DNA of 54,036 nt from Bryobacter sp. CoA8 C33. Lineage in GTDB: Bacteria > Acidobacteriota > Terriglobia > Bryobacterales > Bryobacteraceae. The position numbers were made by a program, and so were the translations under genes. Of this stretch, positions 14,035 through 22,670 are shown piece by piece; positions within the stretch are counted from its first letter, which is position 1; each line of letters opens with the position of its first letter. Where the stretch lies: the NCBI GenBank assembly GCA_019931185.1, contig JAINDK010000094.1:1-54036 (forward strand), given 5' to 3'. Under the pieces are notes generated by a model. That model was not told where the DNA came from. It did not search any database and was given only the letters and a program-made list of their open reading frames with translations.

Positions 14035-15710
14035 TCTCCCTCTTCCGCCACCTCCTCCTGCTGCTGGCCTTCGCCCAAGCCTCCGCCCCCGTCCGCTTCG
14101 TTGACATCACCACCAAGGCCAACCTCAAGGACATCATCGTTTCCGGCGGCCTCAAGAAACGCTTCGTCCTCGAGGTCAACGGCAGCGGCTCCTGCTGGCT
14201 CGATTACGACGCCGACGGCCGCATGGATCTTTACCTTGTCAATGGCGCCACCGTGGAGCAACTCCAGGGCAAACAGCCCCCCTCCACCACCAATCACCTC
14301 TATCGCAACAACCCCGATGGCTCCTTCACCGACGTCACCCAAATCGCCGGCGTGCCCGGCAAAGGCTGGGGCTTCGGCTGCGTCGCCGCCGACTACGACA
14401 ACGATGGCCATACCGATCTCTTCGTCTCCAACTTCGGCCACAACCTCCTCTATCGCAACCGCGGCGATGGCTCCTTTACCGACTCCACCGCCAAGGCCGG
14501 CCTCGCCGGCGATCCCATCTGGCATGCCGGCGCCACCTTCGGCGATTACAACCTCGATGGCCACCTCGATCTATTCGTGCCCGGCTACCTCGATTTCAAT
14601 ATCGCCCGGCCCGAACTCCGCTCCTGTGAATACCGCGGCCTCAAGGTCAACGCCTGCGGCCCTCTCGGCTATGCCGGCGCCCCTGACTCCCTCTACCGCA
14701 ACAACGGCGATGGCACCTTCTCCAATGTCACTACCTCCGCCGGCGTCGCCGACAATAAGCTCCTCTTCGGCTTCCAGGCCGTCTTCGAAGACTTCGACAA
14801 CGACGGCTGGCCCGATCTCTTCGTCGCCAACGACTCCCACCCCAACCTCCTGTACAAGAACAACCGCGACGGTACTTTCACCGAGCTGGGTGTCCCCGCC
14901 GGCGTCGCCTACAACGCCGACGGCAAGGAAATGTCCAGCATGGGCGTCGCCGTCGGCGACTACAACAACGACGGCAACACCGACCTGTTCATCACCACTT
15001 TTGCCAATGACAACTACGTCCTCCTGCAGAATGAGGGCGCCGGTCTCTTCACCGATGTCTCCTTCCCCGCCGGCGTCGGCGAACCCACCATTCCCTACCT
15101 CGGCTGGGCCAGCTTCTTTCTCGACTATGACAACGACGGCTTCCTCGATCTGCTTTGCGCCAACGGCCACGTCTACCCCGAAGTCGACGGCGTCCTCCGC
15201 GAATCCTACCGCCAACCTCTCCAACTCTTCCAGAATCTCCGCAACGGACGCTTCCGCGATGTATCCCGCGATACCGGCTTAACCGCTTTCGCCAAACAAT
15301 CCGCCCGCGGCGGCTCCTTCGCCGATATCGACAACGACGGCGATCTGGATTTCGTCGTATCCAACATCGATTCCTTGCCCACCCTCGCCGAAAATCGCGG
15401 CGGAAATCAGCAAAACTGGTTGCGCATCGTCCTCCAGGGTCAAACCTGCAACCGTATGGCTGTCGGCGCCAAAGTCAAGGTCACTACCCCCAACACCGTC
15501 TCCTACAACCGCCTCCGGGCCGGTGAAAGCTACCTGTCCTCCGCCGACCCCCGCCTTCACTTCGGCCTCGGCAAGGAATCCACCGTCACCGTCGAGGTCC
15601 AATGGCCCGGCGGAAAAACCGAGGTCATCCCCAACCTCCCCGCTAACCAAACCGTCTTCATCCGCCAAGGACAAGGCAAGGTTGCCACCGGGATCAAAAA
15701 AATTCCCTAA
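14031..15710 (+). CDS. CRTAC family protein (FG-GAP/VCBS propeller with ASPIC/UnbV domain)
   Basis: A 559-residue secreted protein. A signal peptide (about residues 1-19) precedes roughly seven FG-GAP/VCBS repeats carrying calcium-binding loops such as DYDNDGHTDLF, DYNLDGHLDLF and DFDNDGWPDLF, which form a beta-propeller, and a C-terminal ASPIC/UnbV domain (about residues 470-545). It is expected in the periplasm or on the cell surface, with a binding or adhesion role. GTG start at 14031 overlaps the TPR stop by 4 bases. A promoter follows for the Oar receptor, so the operon probably ends here. Confidence 0.93.
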   Translation: MISLFRHLLLLLAFAQASAPVRFVDITTKANLKDIIVSGGLKKRFVLEVNGSGSCWLDYDADGRMDLYLVNGATVEQLQGKQPPSTTNHLYRNNPDGSFTDVTQIAGVPGKGWGFGCVAADYDNDGHTDLFVSNFGHNLLYRNRGDGSFTDSTAKAGLAGDPIWHAGATFGDYNLDGHLDLFVPGYLDFNIARPELRSCEYRGLKVNACGPLGYAGAPDSLYRNNGDGTFSNVTTSAGVADNKLLFGFQAVFEDFDNDGWPDLFVANDSHPNLLYKNNRDGTFTELGVPAGVAYNADGKEMSSMGVAVGDYNNDGNTDLFITTFANDNYVLLQNEGAGLFTDVSFPAGVGEPTIPYLGWASFFLDYDNDGFLDLLCANGHVYPEVDGVLRESYRQPLQLFQNLRNGRFRDVSRDTGLTAFAKQSARGGSFADIDNDGDLDFVVSNIDSLPTLAENRGGNQQNWLRIVLQGQTCNRMAVGAKVKVTTPNTVSYNRLRAGESYLSSADPRLHFGLGKESTVTVEVQWPGGKTEVIPNLPANQTVFIRQGQGKVATGIKKIP

Positions 15711-15735
15711 TCACGCTTGCAATACAAGATTAATC

Positions 15736-15764
15736 TTTACAGAGGCATTTTCTTGAAATAGTAT
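15736..15764 (+). promoter_or_regulatory. Sigma70-type promoter of the Oar-like receptor gene
   Basis: TTTACA (15736-15741), 17-base spacer, TAGTAT (15759-15764), in a short AT-rich island. Transcription would start near 15771, giving a leader of about 47 bases that contains the GGAG ribosome-binding site before the ATG at 15818. Confidence 0.65.
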
Positions 15765-15817
15765 TTTTCTATTATCCCAGGGGCTTGCCTCTGGTGGATC
15801 GCTATAGGAGTCCCTGA

Positions 15818-18800
15818 ATGCCTCTGTTCCGCGCAATTTTTACCGCCCTTGTCTGCTGCCTGCTTCTGTCCCCTGCCTCCCTCTTCGGACAAGCCACCAC
15901 CCTCGGTTCCATCGTCGGACAGGTGGTCGACCCCTCCGGCGCCGCCGTGCCCGGTGCGCAGGTGCGCGTCATCAATGCCCAAACCGGGATCGCCCGCGAA
16001 ACCACCACCTCGGAAAGCGGCAACTTCTCCGTTCTTTCCTTGATCCCCGGCTTGTACAGCACGGAGGTCACGGCCCCAAACTTCCGCAAGCAGGTCCAGG
16101 AGAACCTGAAGCTGGAGGTCGCCGGCGCTATCTCCTTGACCTTCCGCCTCACCGTCGGTCAGGTCACCGAGTCGGTTAGTGTTACCGCCGAAGGCGAACT
16201 GCTCAAGGCCACCGAAGGTGTCATCTCCACCACCATCGACAACACAAAGGTGGTCGAATTGCCTCTAAACGGACGGAACTTCAATAACCTCGTCCGCCTC
16301 ACTCCCGGCGCTACGCGCGGCGCCAACGGCGGCGGCCCCACCCTCAACGCCCAAACCTGGGCCGTCACCGGCAGCCGCAGCGACAACGCCAACTATACCC
16401 TCGATGGCACTTTCAACAACGGCAGCTTCTTTAAAACCGCCGCCATCGCCCCCTCGATTGACGCCATCTCCGAATTTAAAATCCAGACCAACATGTCGGC
16501 CCGCTTCGGCGCCGGCGCCGGCGCCAACATCAACGTCTCCATCAAATCCGGCGGCAACGAATACCATGGCACTCTCTACGAGTTCCTCAGAAACTCCAAG
16601 ATGGACTCCCGGGAGTACTTCGCCGCCCGGCGCCCCGACTTCAAGTTCAATCAGTTCGGCTTCACTCTCGGTGGCCCCATCCGCATTCCCAAGCTCTACG
16701 ACGGAAAAAACCGCACCTTCTTTTTCTTCAACTACGAAGGCTTCCAACAGCGCCGCGGCGCTGTTCAGATCGGCACCATTCCCAACGCTGCCTGGAAGGG
16801 GGGCAACCTCTCACGCAACCTCGATGGCAATTCCGCCATGCCCGCCATCTTCGATCCCTTCACCGGCGCTCAGTCCGGCGTCAACGCTCAGGGTCAGGCC
16901 GTCTTCACCCGTCAGCCCTTTCCCAATAACCAGATTCCCACCTCCCGCGTCCCCGCTTATGCCCGCGCTTACATGAATCTCTGGTTCCCCGATTCCTTGA
17001 ACCCCCTGGCGCTCAACACCGGCAACTACACCAACACCACCGGCAGCGCTCGCGAGGACAATCAAACCCACACTCGCGTCGACCACAAGTTCTCCGACAA
17101 CAACAATTTTTTTGCCCGCGTTTCCTGGTCTGATATCTTCCAGCGCGATCCGCGTAATTTCCCTAACGCCAACGGCGCTACCTATAACAAGTACTTCGGC
17201 GTCACCATCAGCGATACCCACATCATCGACCCCCGCTCCATCATCGACTTCCGCCTCGGCTACCTCCGCGCCGATCTCGGCCAAGGCCCCCTCCACAAAT
17301 TCATCGATGCCTACCGCTCCGCCGGTCTGCAGAACGTCCCCACCAACTTCCGCAACTTCGACTTCCCCGTCAATTTCAACATCGCCGGCCTCACCGGGCC
17401 CAACAACGGAAACCTGATCAACGGCCCGGACTTCACCTACCAAGGCTCCGTCTCGATGACCAAGATCATCGACCGGCACACCCTCGCCTTTGGCTATGAC
17501 TACACCCGCCTGCGCACAATTCACGATTCCGTGTTTCTGAATTTCGGCTTCAACAACATCCCCACCGCCGATCCCCAAAACGTTGCCGTAACCGGCCATC
17601 CCTTTGCCAGTTTCCTGCTCGGCACCGTCAATGAGGCGGGCCGCATCACGGGTGAAGCCGACCTCGACATTGACCAGTCCCTGCATCACTTCTGGGTCCA
17701 GGACGACATCAAGCTCACCAGCAAGCTCACCGTCAACGTGGGCTTGCGCTACGAATACAATGCTTGGCCCCACCACCGCCGCGGCCGCATGGGCGGTTTC
17801 GACATGAATGCCGGTCAGTTCTACTGGACGGCTCAAAATCCAATCACCGGCCAGCCCGCCAATGCCCCGCGCACCATCGCCAATCCGCAGCGGCTCAACT
17901 TCGCCCCCCGCATCGGCTTCGCCTACCGCATCATGCCCAAGACCGTCATTCGCAGCGCTTACGGTATTTTCTACAACGCCAACTTCGGCTGGGAATGGTC
18001 GACCGGCCGCGGCAACTGGCCCTTCTCCCTTTCCGACAACCTCACCGGCCTGAACATCGCCGGAGTGGCCCCCACGCGCGCTGACCAGCTCTTTGGTTCC
18101 TTCAACCCCGCCCTCGTACAGCCCAATGCCCAGCACACCATCGCCCGCGACCTCCAAACCCCCTACATGCAAAACTGGAACTTCGGCGTCGAGCACCAAC
18201 TCACTCAATCCCTGCTGCTCGAGATGAACTACCAGGGCGCCAAGGGTACCCACCTGTCCAGCTTCCTCAGCACCAACGATCCGCCTCCCGGCCCCGGCGC
18301 CCCCAATCCCCGTCGCCCCTATCCCCAGGCCGGCGCCCTCAGCGAACTCAAAACCATCGCCACCTCCAAGTACCATGGGCTCACCGCCAAGGCCGAACAG
18401 CGCATGTACAAGGGCCTGACATTCGTCGCCTCCTATGCCTTCCAGAAAAATATTGACCTCAACTCCCAGTTCGGTGGCACCTCACCCCAGGACAACCGCG
18501 ACAATCGCGCTTCCATGGGCCCCTCCGACTTCGATCAAAACCACGTCTTCAATACCGGCTACAGCTACATGCTGCCAAATTTCGGCCTCAAGGGCCCGGC
18601 CAAGGCCCTGCTCGGCGGCTGGCAGACCACCGGCCTTTGGACCTTCGAAACCGGCCGGCCTTTCAATATCACGCTGCCTTTTGATAACGCCAACGTCGGT
18701 GCCCGCGGTAACTTCCAGCGGCCCAACCTCGTCGGCAACCCCTTCCCCAGCGGCTGGACCCCGCAATACGGTCCCGCTGGCCTCTATTTCAACACTGCCG

Positions 18801-19072
18801 CCTTCGCCGCCGCACCACAGTTCAGCTTCGGCAACCTTGGCCGCAATGCCCTGCGCGGACCTGGCTTCCGCAATTTCGATCTCGGCGTCTTCAAGAACTT
18901 CTCCATCCGTGAACGGATCCGCCTGCAATACCGCGCCGAGCTGTTCAATGCCTTCAACAACACAAACTTCTCTAATCCGGGCGCATCCTTCGGCACTCCC
19001 AATTTCGGCCGCATTCTCGGCACGGCAATCCCGCAGCGCTCCATTCAGATGGGTCTGAAGTTGTACTATTGA
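15818..19072 (+). CDS. Oar-like TonB-dependent outer-membrane receptor
   Basis: A 1084-residue outer-membrane protein. Signal peptide about residues 1-25 (cleavage after LFGQA), then a carboxypeptidase-regulatory-like Ig domain (about 28-110, GSIVGQVVDPSGAAVPGAQV), a TonB-dependent plug (about 125-245, with LPLNGRNFNNLVRLTPG) and a 22-stranded barrel ending in an aromatic residue (LKLYY). The phrase ELPLNGRNF and the layout are typical of the very large acidobacterial family of Oar-like proteins, thought to import or export large substrates. Good ribosome-binding site GGAG. The TPR gene that follows starts 4 bases after the stop. The ligand cannot be inferred. Confidence 0.94.
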   Translation: MPLFRAIFTALVCCLLLSPASLFGQATTLGSIVGQVVDPSGAAVPGAQVRVINAQTGIARETTTSESGNFSVLSLIPGLYSTEVTAPNFRKQVQENLKLEVAGAISLTFRLTVGQVTESVSVTAEGELLKATEGVISTTIDNTKVVELPLNGRNFNNLVRLTPGATRGANGGGPTLNAQTWAVTGSRSDNANYTLDGTFNNGSFFKTAAIAPSIDAISEFKIQTNMSARFGAGAGANINVSIKSGGNEYHGTLYEFLRNSKMDSREYFAARRPDFKFNQFGFTLGGPIRIPKLYDGKNRTFFFFNYEGFQQRRGAVQIGTIPNAAWKGGNLSRNLDGNSAMPAIFDPFTGAQSGVNAQGQAVFTRQPFPNNQIPTSRVPAYARAYMNLWFPDSLNPLALNTGNYTNTTGSAREDNQTHTRVDHKFSDNNNFFARVSWSDIFQRDPRNFPNANGATYNKYFGVTISDTHIIDPRSIIDFRLGYLRADLGQGPLHKFIDAYRSAGLQNVPTNFRNFDFPVNFNIAGLTGPNNGNLINGPDFTYQGSVSMTKIIDRHTLAFGYDYTRLRTIHDSVFLNFGFNNIPTADPQNVAVTGHPFASFLLGTVNEAGRITGEADLDIDQSLHHFWVQDDIKLTSKLTVNVGLRYEYNAWPHHRRGRMGGFDMNAGQFYWTAQNPITGQPANAPRTIANPQRLNFAPRIGFAYRIMPKTVIRSAYGIFYNANFGWEWSTGRGNWPFSLSDNLTGLNIAGVAPTRADQLFGSFNPALVQPNAQHTIARDLQTPYMQNWNFGVEHQLTQSLLLEMNYQGAKGTHLSSFLSTNDPPPGPGAPNPRRPYPQAGALSELKTIATSKYHGLTAKAEQRMYKGLTFVASYAFQKNIDLNSQFGGTSPQDNRDNRASMGPSDFDQNHVFNTGYSYMLPNFGLKGPAKALLGGWQTTGLWTFETGRPFNITLPFDNANVGARGNFQRPNLVGNPFPSGWTPQYGPAGLYFNTAAFAAAPQFSFGNLGRNALRGPGFRNFDLGVFKNFSIRERIRLQYRAELFNAFNNTNFSNPGASFGTPNFGRILGTAIPQRSIQMGLKLYY

Positions 19073-19076
19073 CCGT

Positions 19077-20144
19077 TTGCAACCGCTGCTAATCCTCCCC
19101 TGGCTGGCCGCCGGCCTCGCCGCCCAAACTCTGCCTCCCTCCGCGCTTGCCCCTCAGACAGGGCAGGCGCGGGACTTCTTAGCCGCCGAGGCGGCCTACG
19201 AAAAGGAAACCCAGCTCCGGCCCTCGCCCCTTGCTTGGCAGCGCTTAGGCCTGTCACGCCATCTCCAGAACAAGTTTGATTCCGCGATCCCCGCTTTCCG
19301 CTCCGCGATCCAACTCGATCCCGCTCTATGGACTTCCCACCTCTTCCTCGGCATCTGCCTCTACCGGACCAATCGCTTCGAAGAAGCCGAATCCTCGCTC
19401 CAAATCGCCAACCGCTTGGCCCCGCCTCGCGACCCCGGCCGTGACGATCTCGAATTCTGGCTCGGCGCCACCCTGGTGGCGCGGCGTAATCCCCTCGCCG
19501 GTCTCCAATTTCTCGAGCGCCTGCTCACTCGCAATCCCAAGCACACCGGCGCTCTGGAACTCGCTACCCGCGCTTACGCCGAAGCCTCCATCGCGCTTTG
19601 GAATGATGTGGCCGAACGGGATTTTGAATCCCCCGCCGGCTGGGAGGTCCACGGCCATGCCCTGCAGAGCGAAGGCAACGCTTCCAAAGCCATTGAGGCT
19701 TTTCGCCGCTCGCGCCAATTGGCCCCACACCGCCCCGGCCCGGGCCTCGCTCTCGGCTTCCTCCTCCTCCGCGAGGGCAAGCCCCAGGAGGCTTTCACTG
19801 TCCTCGCCGCGGAGGCCAAGCTGCCCGCCTCCGCTCCCGAAGCTCGCTTCTACGCCGGCTTGGCCGCTATGCAACTGAAGAACTACCCGGCCGCCATCCC
19901 CCTCCTCCGCGCTGCCGCCAAGAACCGGCCCGCTAACCCCGAGATCCCCTTGGCGCTCGCCCAAGTGTACTTGGCCCTCGCCCAGCCCACTGCCGCCGTC
20001 CCGGCTGCCCAGCGCGCCGTGGCGCTCGCCCCGCGCTCCCCCGCCGCCCACGAAATCCTGCTCGCCGTCCTGGAACTCGCCGGCCTCAGCCCGGCGGCGG
20101 CCCAGGAACGGCTACGCTGGCAAAGCCTCCCGCCCCAACCCTGA
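19077..20144 (+). CDS. Secreted TPR repeat protein
   Basis: A 355-residue protein with an N-terminal signal-like segment (LLILPWLAAGLAAQ) followed by about eight tetratricopeptide repeats. It begins with a TTG codon 4 bases after the receptor stop, a start chosen because it gives the signal peptide immediately at the N-terminus. The close spacing suggests it is translated with the receptor, so a periplasmic or outer-membrane helper role in that system is likely, by inference. Confidence 0.8.
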   Translation: MQPLLILPWLAAGLAAQTLPPSALAPQTGQARDFLAAEAAYEKETQLRPSPLAWQRLGLSRHLQNKFDSAIPAFRSAIQLDPALWTSHLFLGICLYRTNRFEEAESSLQIANRLAPPRDPGRDDLEFWLGATLVARRNPLAGLQFLERLLTRNPKHTGALELATRAYAEASIALWNDVAERDFESPAGWEVHGHALQSEGNASKAIEAFRRSRQLAPHRPGPGLALGFLLLREGKPQEAFTVLAAEAKLPASAPEARFYAGLAAMQLKNYPAAIPLLRAAAKNRPANPEIPLALAQVYLALAQPTAAVPAAQRAVALAPRSPAAHEILLAVLELAGLSPAAAQERLRWQSLPPQP

Positions 20145-20148
20145 CTGC

Positions 20149-20961
20149 TTATTCCTTGCCCGCTCGCGCTCTCCGCTGCTCGAGCAACCCGCGGTGCCGC
20201 GCCAGCGCCTCCTGCGCTTTTTCCTCTTGTCCTAAATCCCGGTACACTCCGCTCAACAGGTAATGCACTTGTTCATCCTCCGGCTTCGCCCGCGCCACAT
20301 ACTCCCATTCCCGCCGCGCTTCTTCATTGCGGTTCAGCTTCCGGTAAGCCTTGCCCAAGTCCCTTCGCGCCTCGATCGATTCCGGCATCGACGCCCTCGC
20401 CGCCTCCAGCGGCCCTAGCGCCCGCTCCTCCTCGCCACTGCTCATCCAGGCCTGCCCCAGCCGTAAGTTCGCCATGCCATGATGCGGACTCAGCGCCAAC
20501 TCCCGATTCAGTTCCCCAATCGCCGCCTCCAACTCCCTCATCTTCCAAAGCACATTCCCCAGCCGGTAATGCAGCCCCGGCCGGTCCGCTTCGAGCTTGG
20601 CCGCCTCCCGGTACTCCGCCAGCGCTTCGGCAAATTGGCCCAGCCTCTCATGGCGGTCCCCCGCCAACTCACTCAGCCCGGCCGACCGCGGAGCCGCTTC
20701 CCGCAACGCCTCCAGCCGCGACTCCGCCAAGCCCCGCAACAACTTCCCCGCCTGAAACCGTACCTCCGCGCCCGGCTTACCCGCCAACGCTTTCCCCAGT
20801 TCCTCGAGCGCCTCCACACGCCGCTGCTGCTGTAGAAACTCCCGCGCCCGCGCCAGCCGCGCCTCCGCGCTCAGCGGTGGCGTCTTCACCGCTGGCTGTC
20901 CTTTTGCGCTCATGCCAAGCAGGCACGGCAGCGCCAGCAAGTAAATCGTTTTCTGCCTCAT
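20149..20961 (-). CDS. Secreted TPR repeat protein
   Basis: A 270-residue protein with a signal peptide (RQKTIYLLALPCLLGMSAKG) and about six tetratricopeptide repeats such as AEALAEYREAAKLEADRPGL and YRDLGQEEKAQEAL. The ATG at 20961 is chosen over one 24 bases upstream because it places the basic residues directly before the hydrophobic core. It converges on the preceding TPR gene with only 4 bases between the stop codons. The Cys in LALPC could be a lipobox remnant, but spacing is poor. Confidence 0.8.
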   Translation of the reverse strand: MRQKTIYLLALPCLLGMSAKGQPAVKTPPLSAEARLARAREFLQQQRRVEALEELGKALAGKPGAEVRFQAGKLLRGLAESRLEALREAAPRSAGLSELAGDRHERLGQFAEALAEYREAAKLEADRPGLHYRLGNVLWKMRELEAAIGELNRELALSPHHGMANLRLGQAWMSSGEEERALGPLEAARASMPESIEARRDLGKAYRKLNRNEEARREWEYVARAKPEDEQVHYLLSGVYRDLGQEEKAQEALARHRGLLEQRRARAGKE

Positions 20962-21042
20962 CGGGATGCCGGAACTGCCCAACATATCATTGCCGGCCCC
21001 TTCCCGCTCGCCCCGCTCCCTGACAAAACTTGCTATCTCTGA

Positions 21043-21972
21043 ATGTGGATGTTGATTCCCAGCCGGCGCCGGCAGACCATTTTCTTCAGCATTCTCGGTA
21101 TCCTCCTGGTCACCCTCGCCGTTGCCCTCAATATCGGCTGGGTACTGCTCAACTGGCGTACCGGCATCCTCTTCGTCTTCGGCATCATCTTCTTCCTACT
21201 CCTGATCGCCGGCATGGTCTTCAACACCATCTTCCTGCTCCGCGAAATCCGCAAAAACGAGCAGCACGACGCCTTTCTCAACGCGGTTACCCACGAGCTG
21301 AAAACCCCCGTCGCCTCCATCCGCCTCTATCTCGAAACACTCGACAGACGCGAGATCCCCGCACCCAAACGCCAAGAGTTCTACCGCATCATGCTCGACG
21401 ATACCGACCGCCTCCTCGGCACCATCGAACAGGTGCTCGAGGCCAGCCGCGTCGGCGGCCGCGGCGGCCGCGGCAACCAGCCCGTCCCCCTGCTCGACCT
21501 TGTCAACGACTGCGCCAGCATGGCCCGCCTCCGCCACCACATCGAGGACGAACGCCTCCGCATCGAACGGCGCCTGCCCACCGGCGACACCGCTATTGTC
21601 CGCGGCGACCCCCAGGAACTCAAAAGCGCCGTCAGCAACCTCCTCGACAACGCCATCAAGTATTCCGGCAACAGCATCAAAGTCACTCTCGAGCTCGAGC
21701 GGCTCGATGGCAACCGCGTCGCCCTCCGCGTCCGCGATCAGGGCATCGGCATCCCCCCCGCTGAACTCAAACGCATCTTCGGCCGCTTTTACCGCATCCC
21801 CGGCGTCATTTCCCAAAAGATCAAAGGCACCGGCCTCGGCCTCTTCATCGTCCGCAGCGTCGCCCGCAAACACGGCGGCCGCGTCTATGCCGAAAGCCCC
21901 GGCGCCGGCCTCGGCAGCACTTTCACGCTTGAGCTGCAAAGCGAATTCCAAGCCAAGGGAGCTTCCGCCTGA
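21043..21972 (+). CDS. Sensor histidine kinase
   Basis: A 309-residue membrane histidine kinase with two transmembrane helices (about 13-37 and 41-66) separated by only a short loop, so it has almost no periplasmic sensor domain. The HisKA domain carries the phosphorylated His84 (AVTHELKTPV); the HATPase domain has the N box LLDNAIKYS, G1 box RDQGIGIP, F box FGRFYR and G2 box KGTGLGLFIV. Its stop overlaps the start of the response-regulator gene by one base. With this topology it more likely senses membrane state or a partner protein than a free ligand. Confidence 0.94.
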   Translation: MWMLIPSRRRQTIFFSILGILLVTLAVALNIGWVLLNWRTGILFVFGIIFFLLLIAGMVFNTIFLLREIRKNEQHDAFLNAVTHELKTPVASIRLYLETLDRREIPAPKRQEFYRIMLDDTDRLLGTIEQVLEASRVGGRGGRGNQPVPLLDLVNDCASMARLRHHIEDERLRIERRLPTGDTAIVRGDPQELKSAVSNLLDNAIKYSGNSIKVTLELERLDGNRVALRVRDQGIGIPPAELKRIFGRFYRIPGVISQKIKGTGLGLFIVRSVARKHGGRVYAESPGAGLGSTFTLELQSEFQAKGASA

Positions 21973-22670
21973 TGCGCGTTCTCGTCGTCGAGGATGAACA
22001 ACATCTCGCCGAAGGCCTCCGCTTCAATCTCGAAGCCGAAGGCTTCGAGGTCACCGTCCGCGACAACGGCGAGGACGCCCTCGCTGCCTTCACCGGCGCC
22101 TCTGCTCCCTTCGATCTCCTCATCCTCGACGTCATGCTGCCCGGCATCGACGGCTTCGAGGTCATCCGCCGCCTCCGCGATGAACGCCATTACCTTCCCA
22201 CCCTCATACTCACCGCCCGCGGCCGTCCCGATGACGTCGTCAAAGGCATCGCCGCCGGCGCCGACGATTACCTCGCCAAACCCTTCGATCTCGGCGTCCT
22301 CATCGCCCGCATCAAGAGCCTCCTCCGCCGCCGCCAATGGTCCGCCGAAAAAGCCGCCCTCCCCCCCAATCAGACCGTTATCAACGGCCGCAGAATTGAC
22401 TTCAATACTCTCGAAATCGAAGTCGACGGCGAACGCCAGCCCCTCACCGTCATGGAAGCCAACCTCCTCCGCTACCTGCTCGAGCGCGAAGGCCAGCCCG
22501 TCAGCCGCGCCGAGATCCTCGACAAGGTCTGGCAGGTGCAAAGCGATACCGATACCCGCGCCATTGATAACTTCATCGTCCGCCTCCGCAAGTATCTCGA
22601 GACCGACCCCACCCACCCCGAATGCCTGCTCACCGTTCGCGGCGTTGGCTACCGCCTCAACCGCGTCTAG
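21972..22670 (+). CDS. OmpR/PhoB-family response regulator
   Basis: A 232-residue two-domain regulator: receiver domain (1-120) with acidic pocket VEDE, phosphoacceptor Asp53 (LILDVMLPGIDGFE), Thr of ILTARG and Lys of AKPFDLG, then a winged-helix DNA-binding domain (about 135-230, ending in TVRGVGYRLN). It is the cognate partner of the coupled upstream kinase. The last 4 bases overlap the convergent aminotransferase-like gene. Confidence 0.95.
   Translation: MRVLVVEDEQHLAEGLRFNLEAEGFEVTVRDNGEDALAAFTGASAPFDLLILDVMLPGIDGFEVIRRLRDERHYLPTLILTARGRPDDVVKGIAAGADDYLAKPFDLGVLIARIKSLLRRRQWSAEKAALPPNQTVINGRRIDFNTLEIEVDGERQPLTVMEANLLRYLLEREGQPVSRAEILDKVWQVQSDTDTRAIDNFIVRLRKYLETDPTHPECLLTVRGVGYRLNRV

Noticed and set aside
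12572-14104. 510-residue plus-strand frame overlapping the large TPR gene
   Set aside because: Pro/Ser-rich translation in a different frame of a clear TPR protein; a by-product of base composition.
14200-15400. Repeated DNA words in the CRTAC gene considered as a DNA repeat array
   Set aside because: They encode the recurring calcium-binding loops of the protein propeller and vary at the nucleotide level; this is protein repetition, not a CRISPR or satellite.
16811-18376. 521-residue minus-strand open frame inside the Oar-like receptor gene
   Set aside because: It is a low-complexity Gly/Val/Ala/Glu translation antisense to a well-conserved receptor. The C-rich third codon positions of the real gene suppress stop codons on the other strand.
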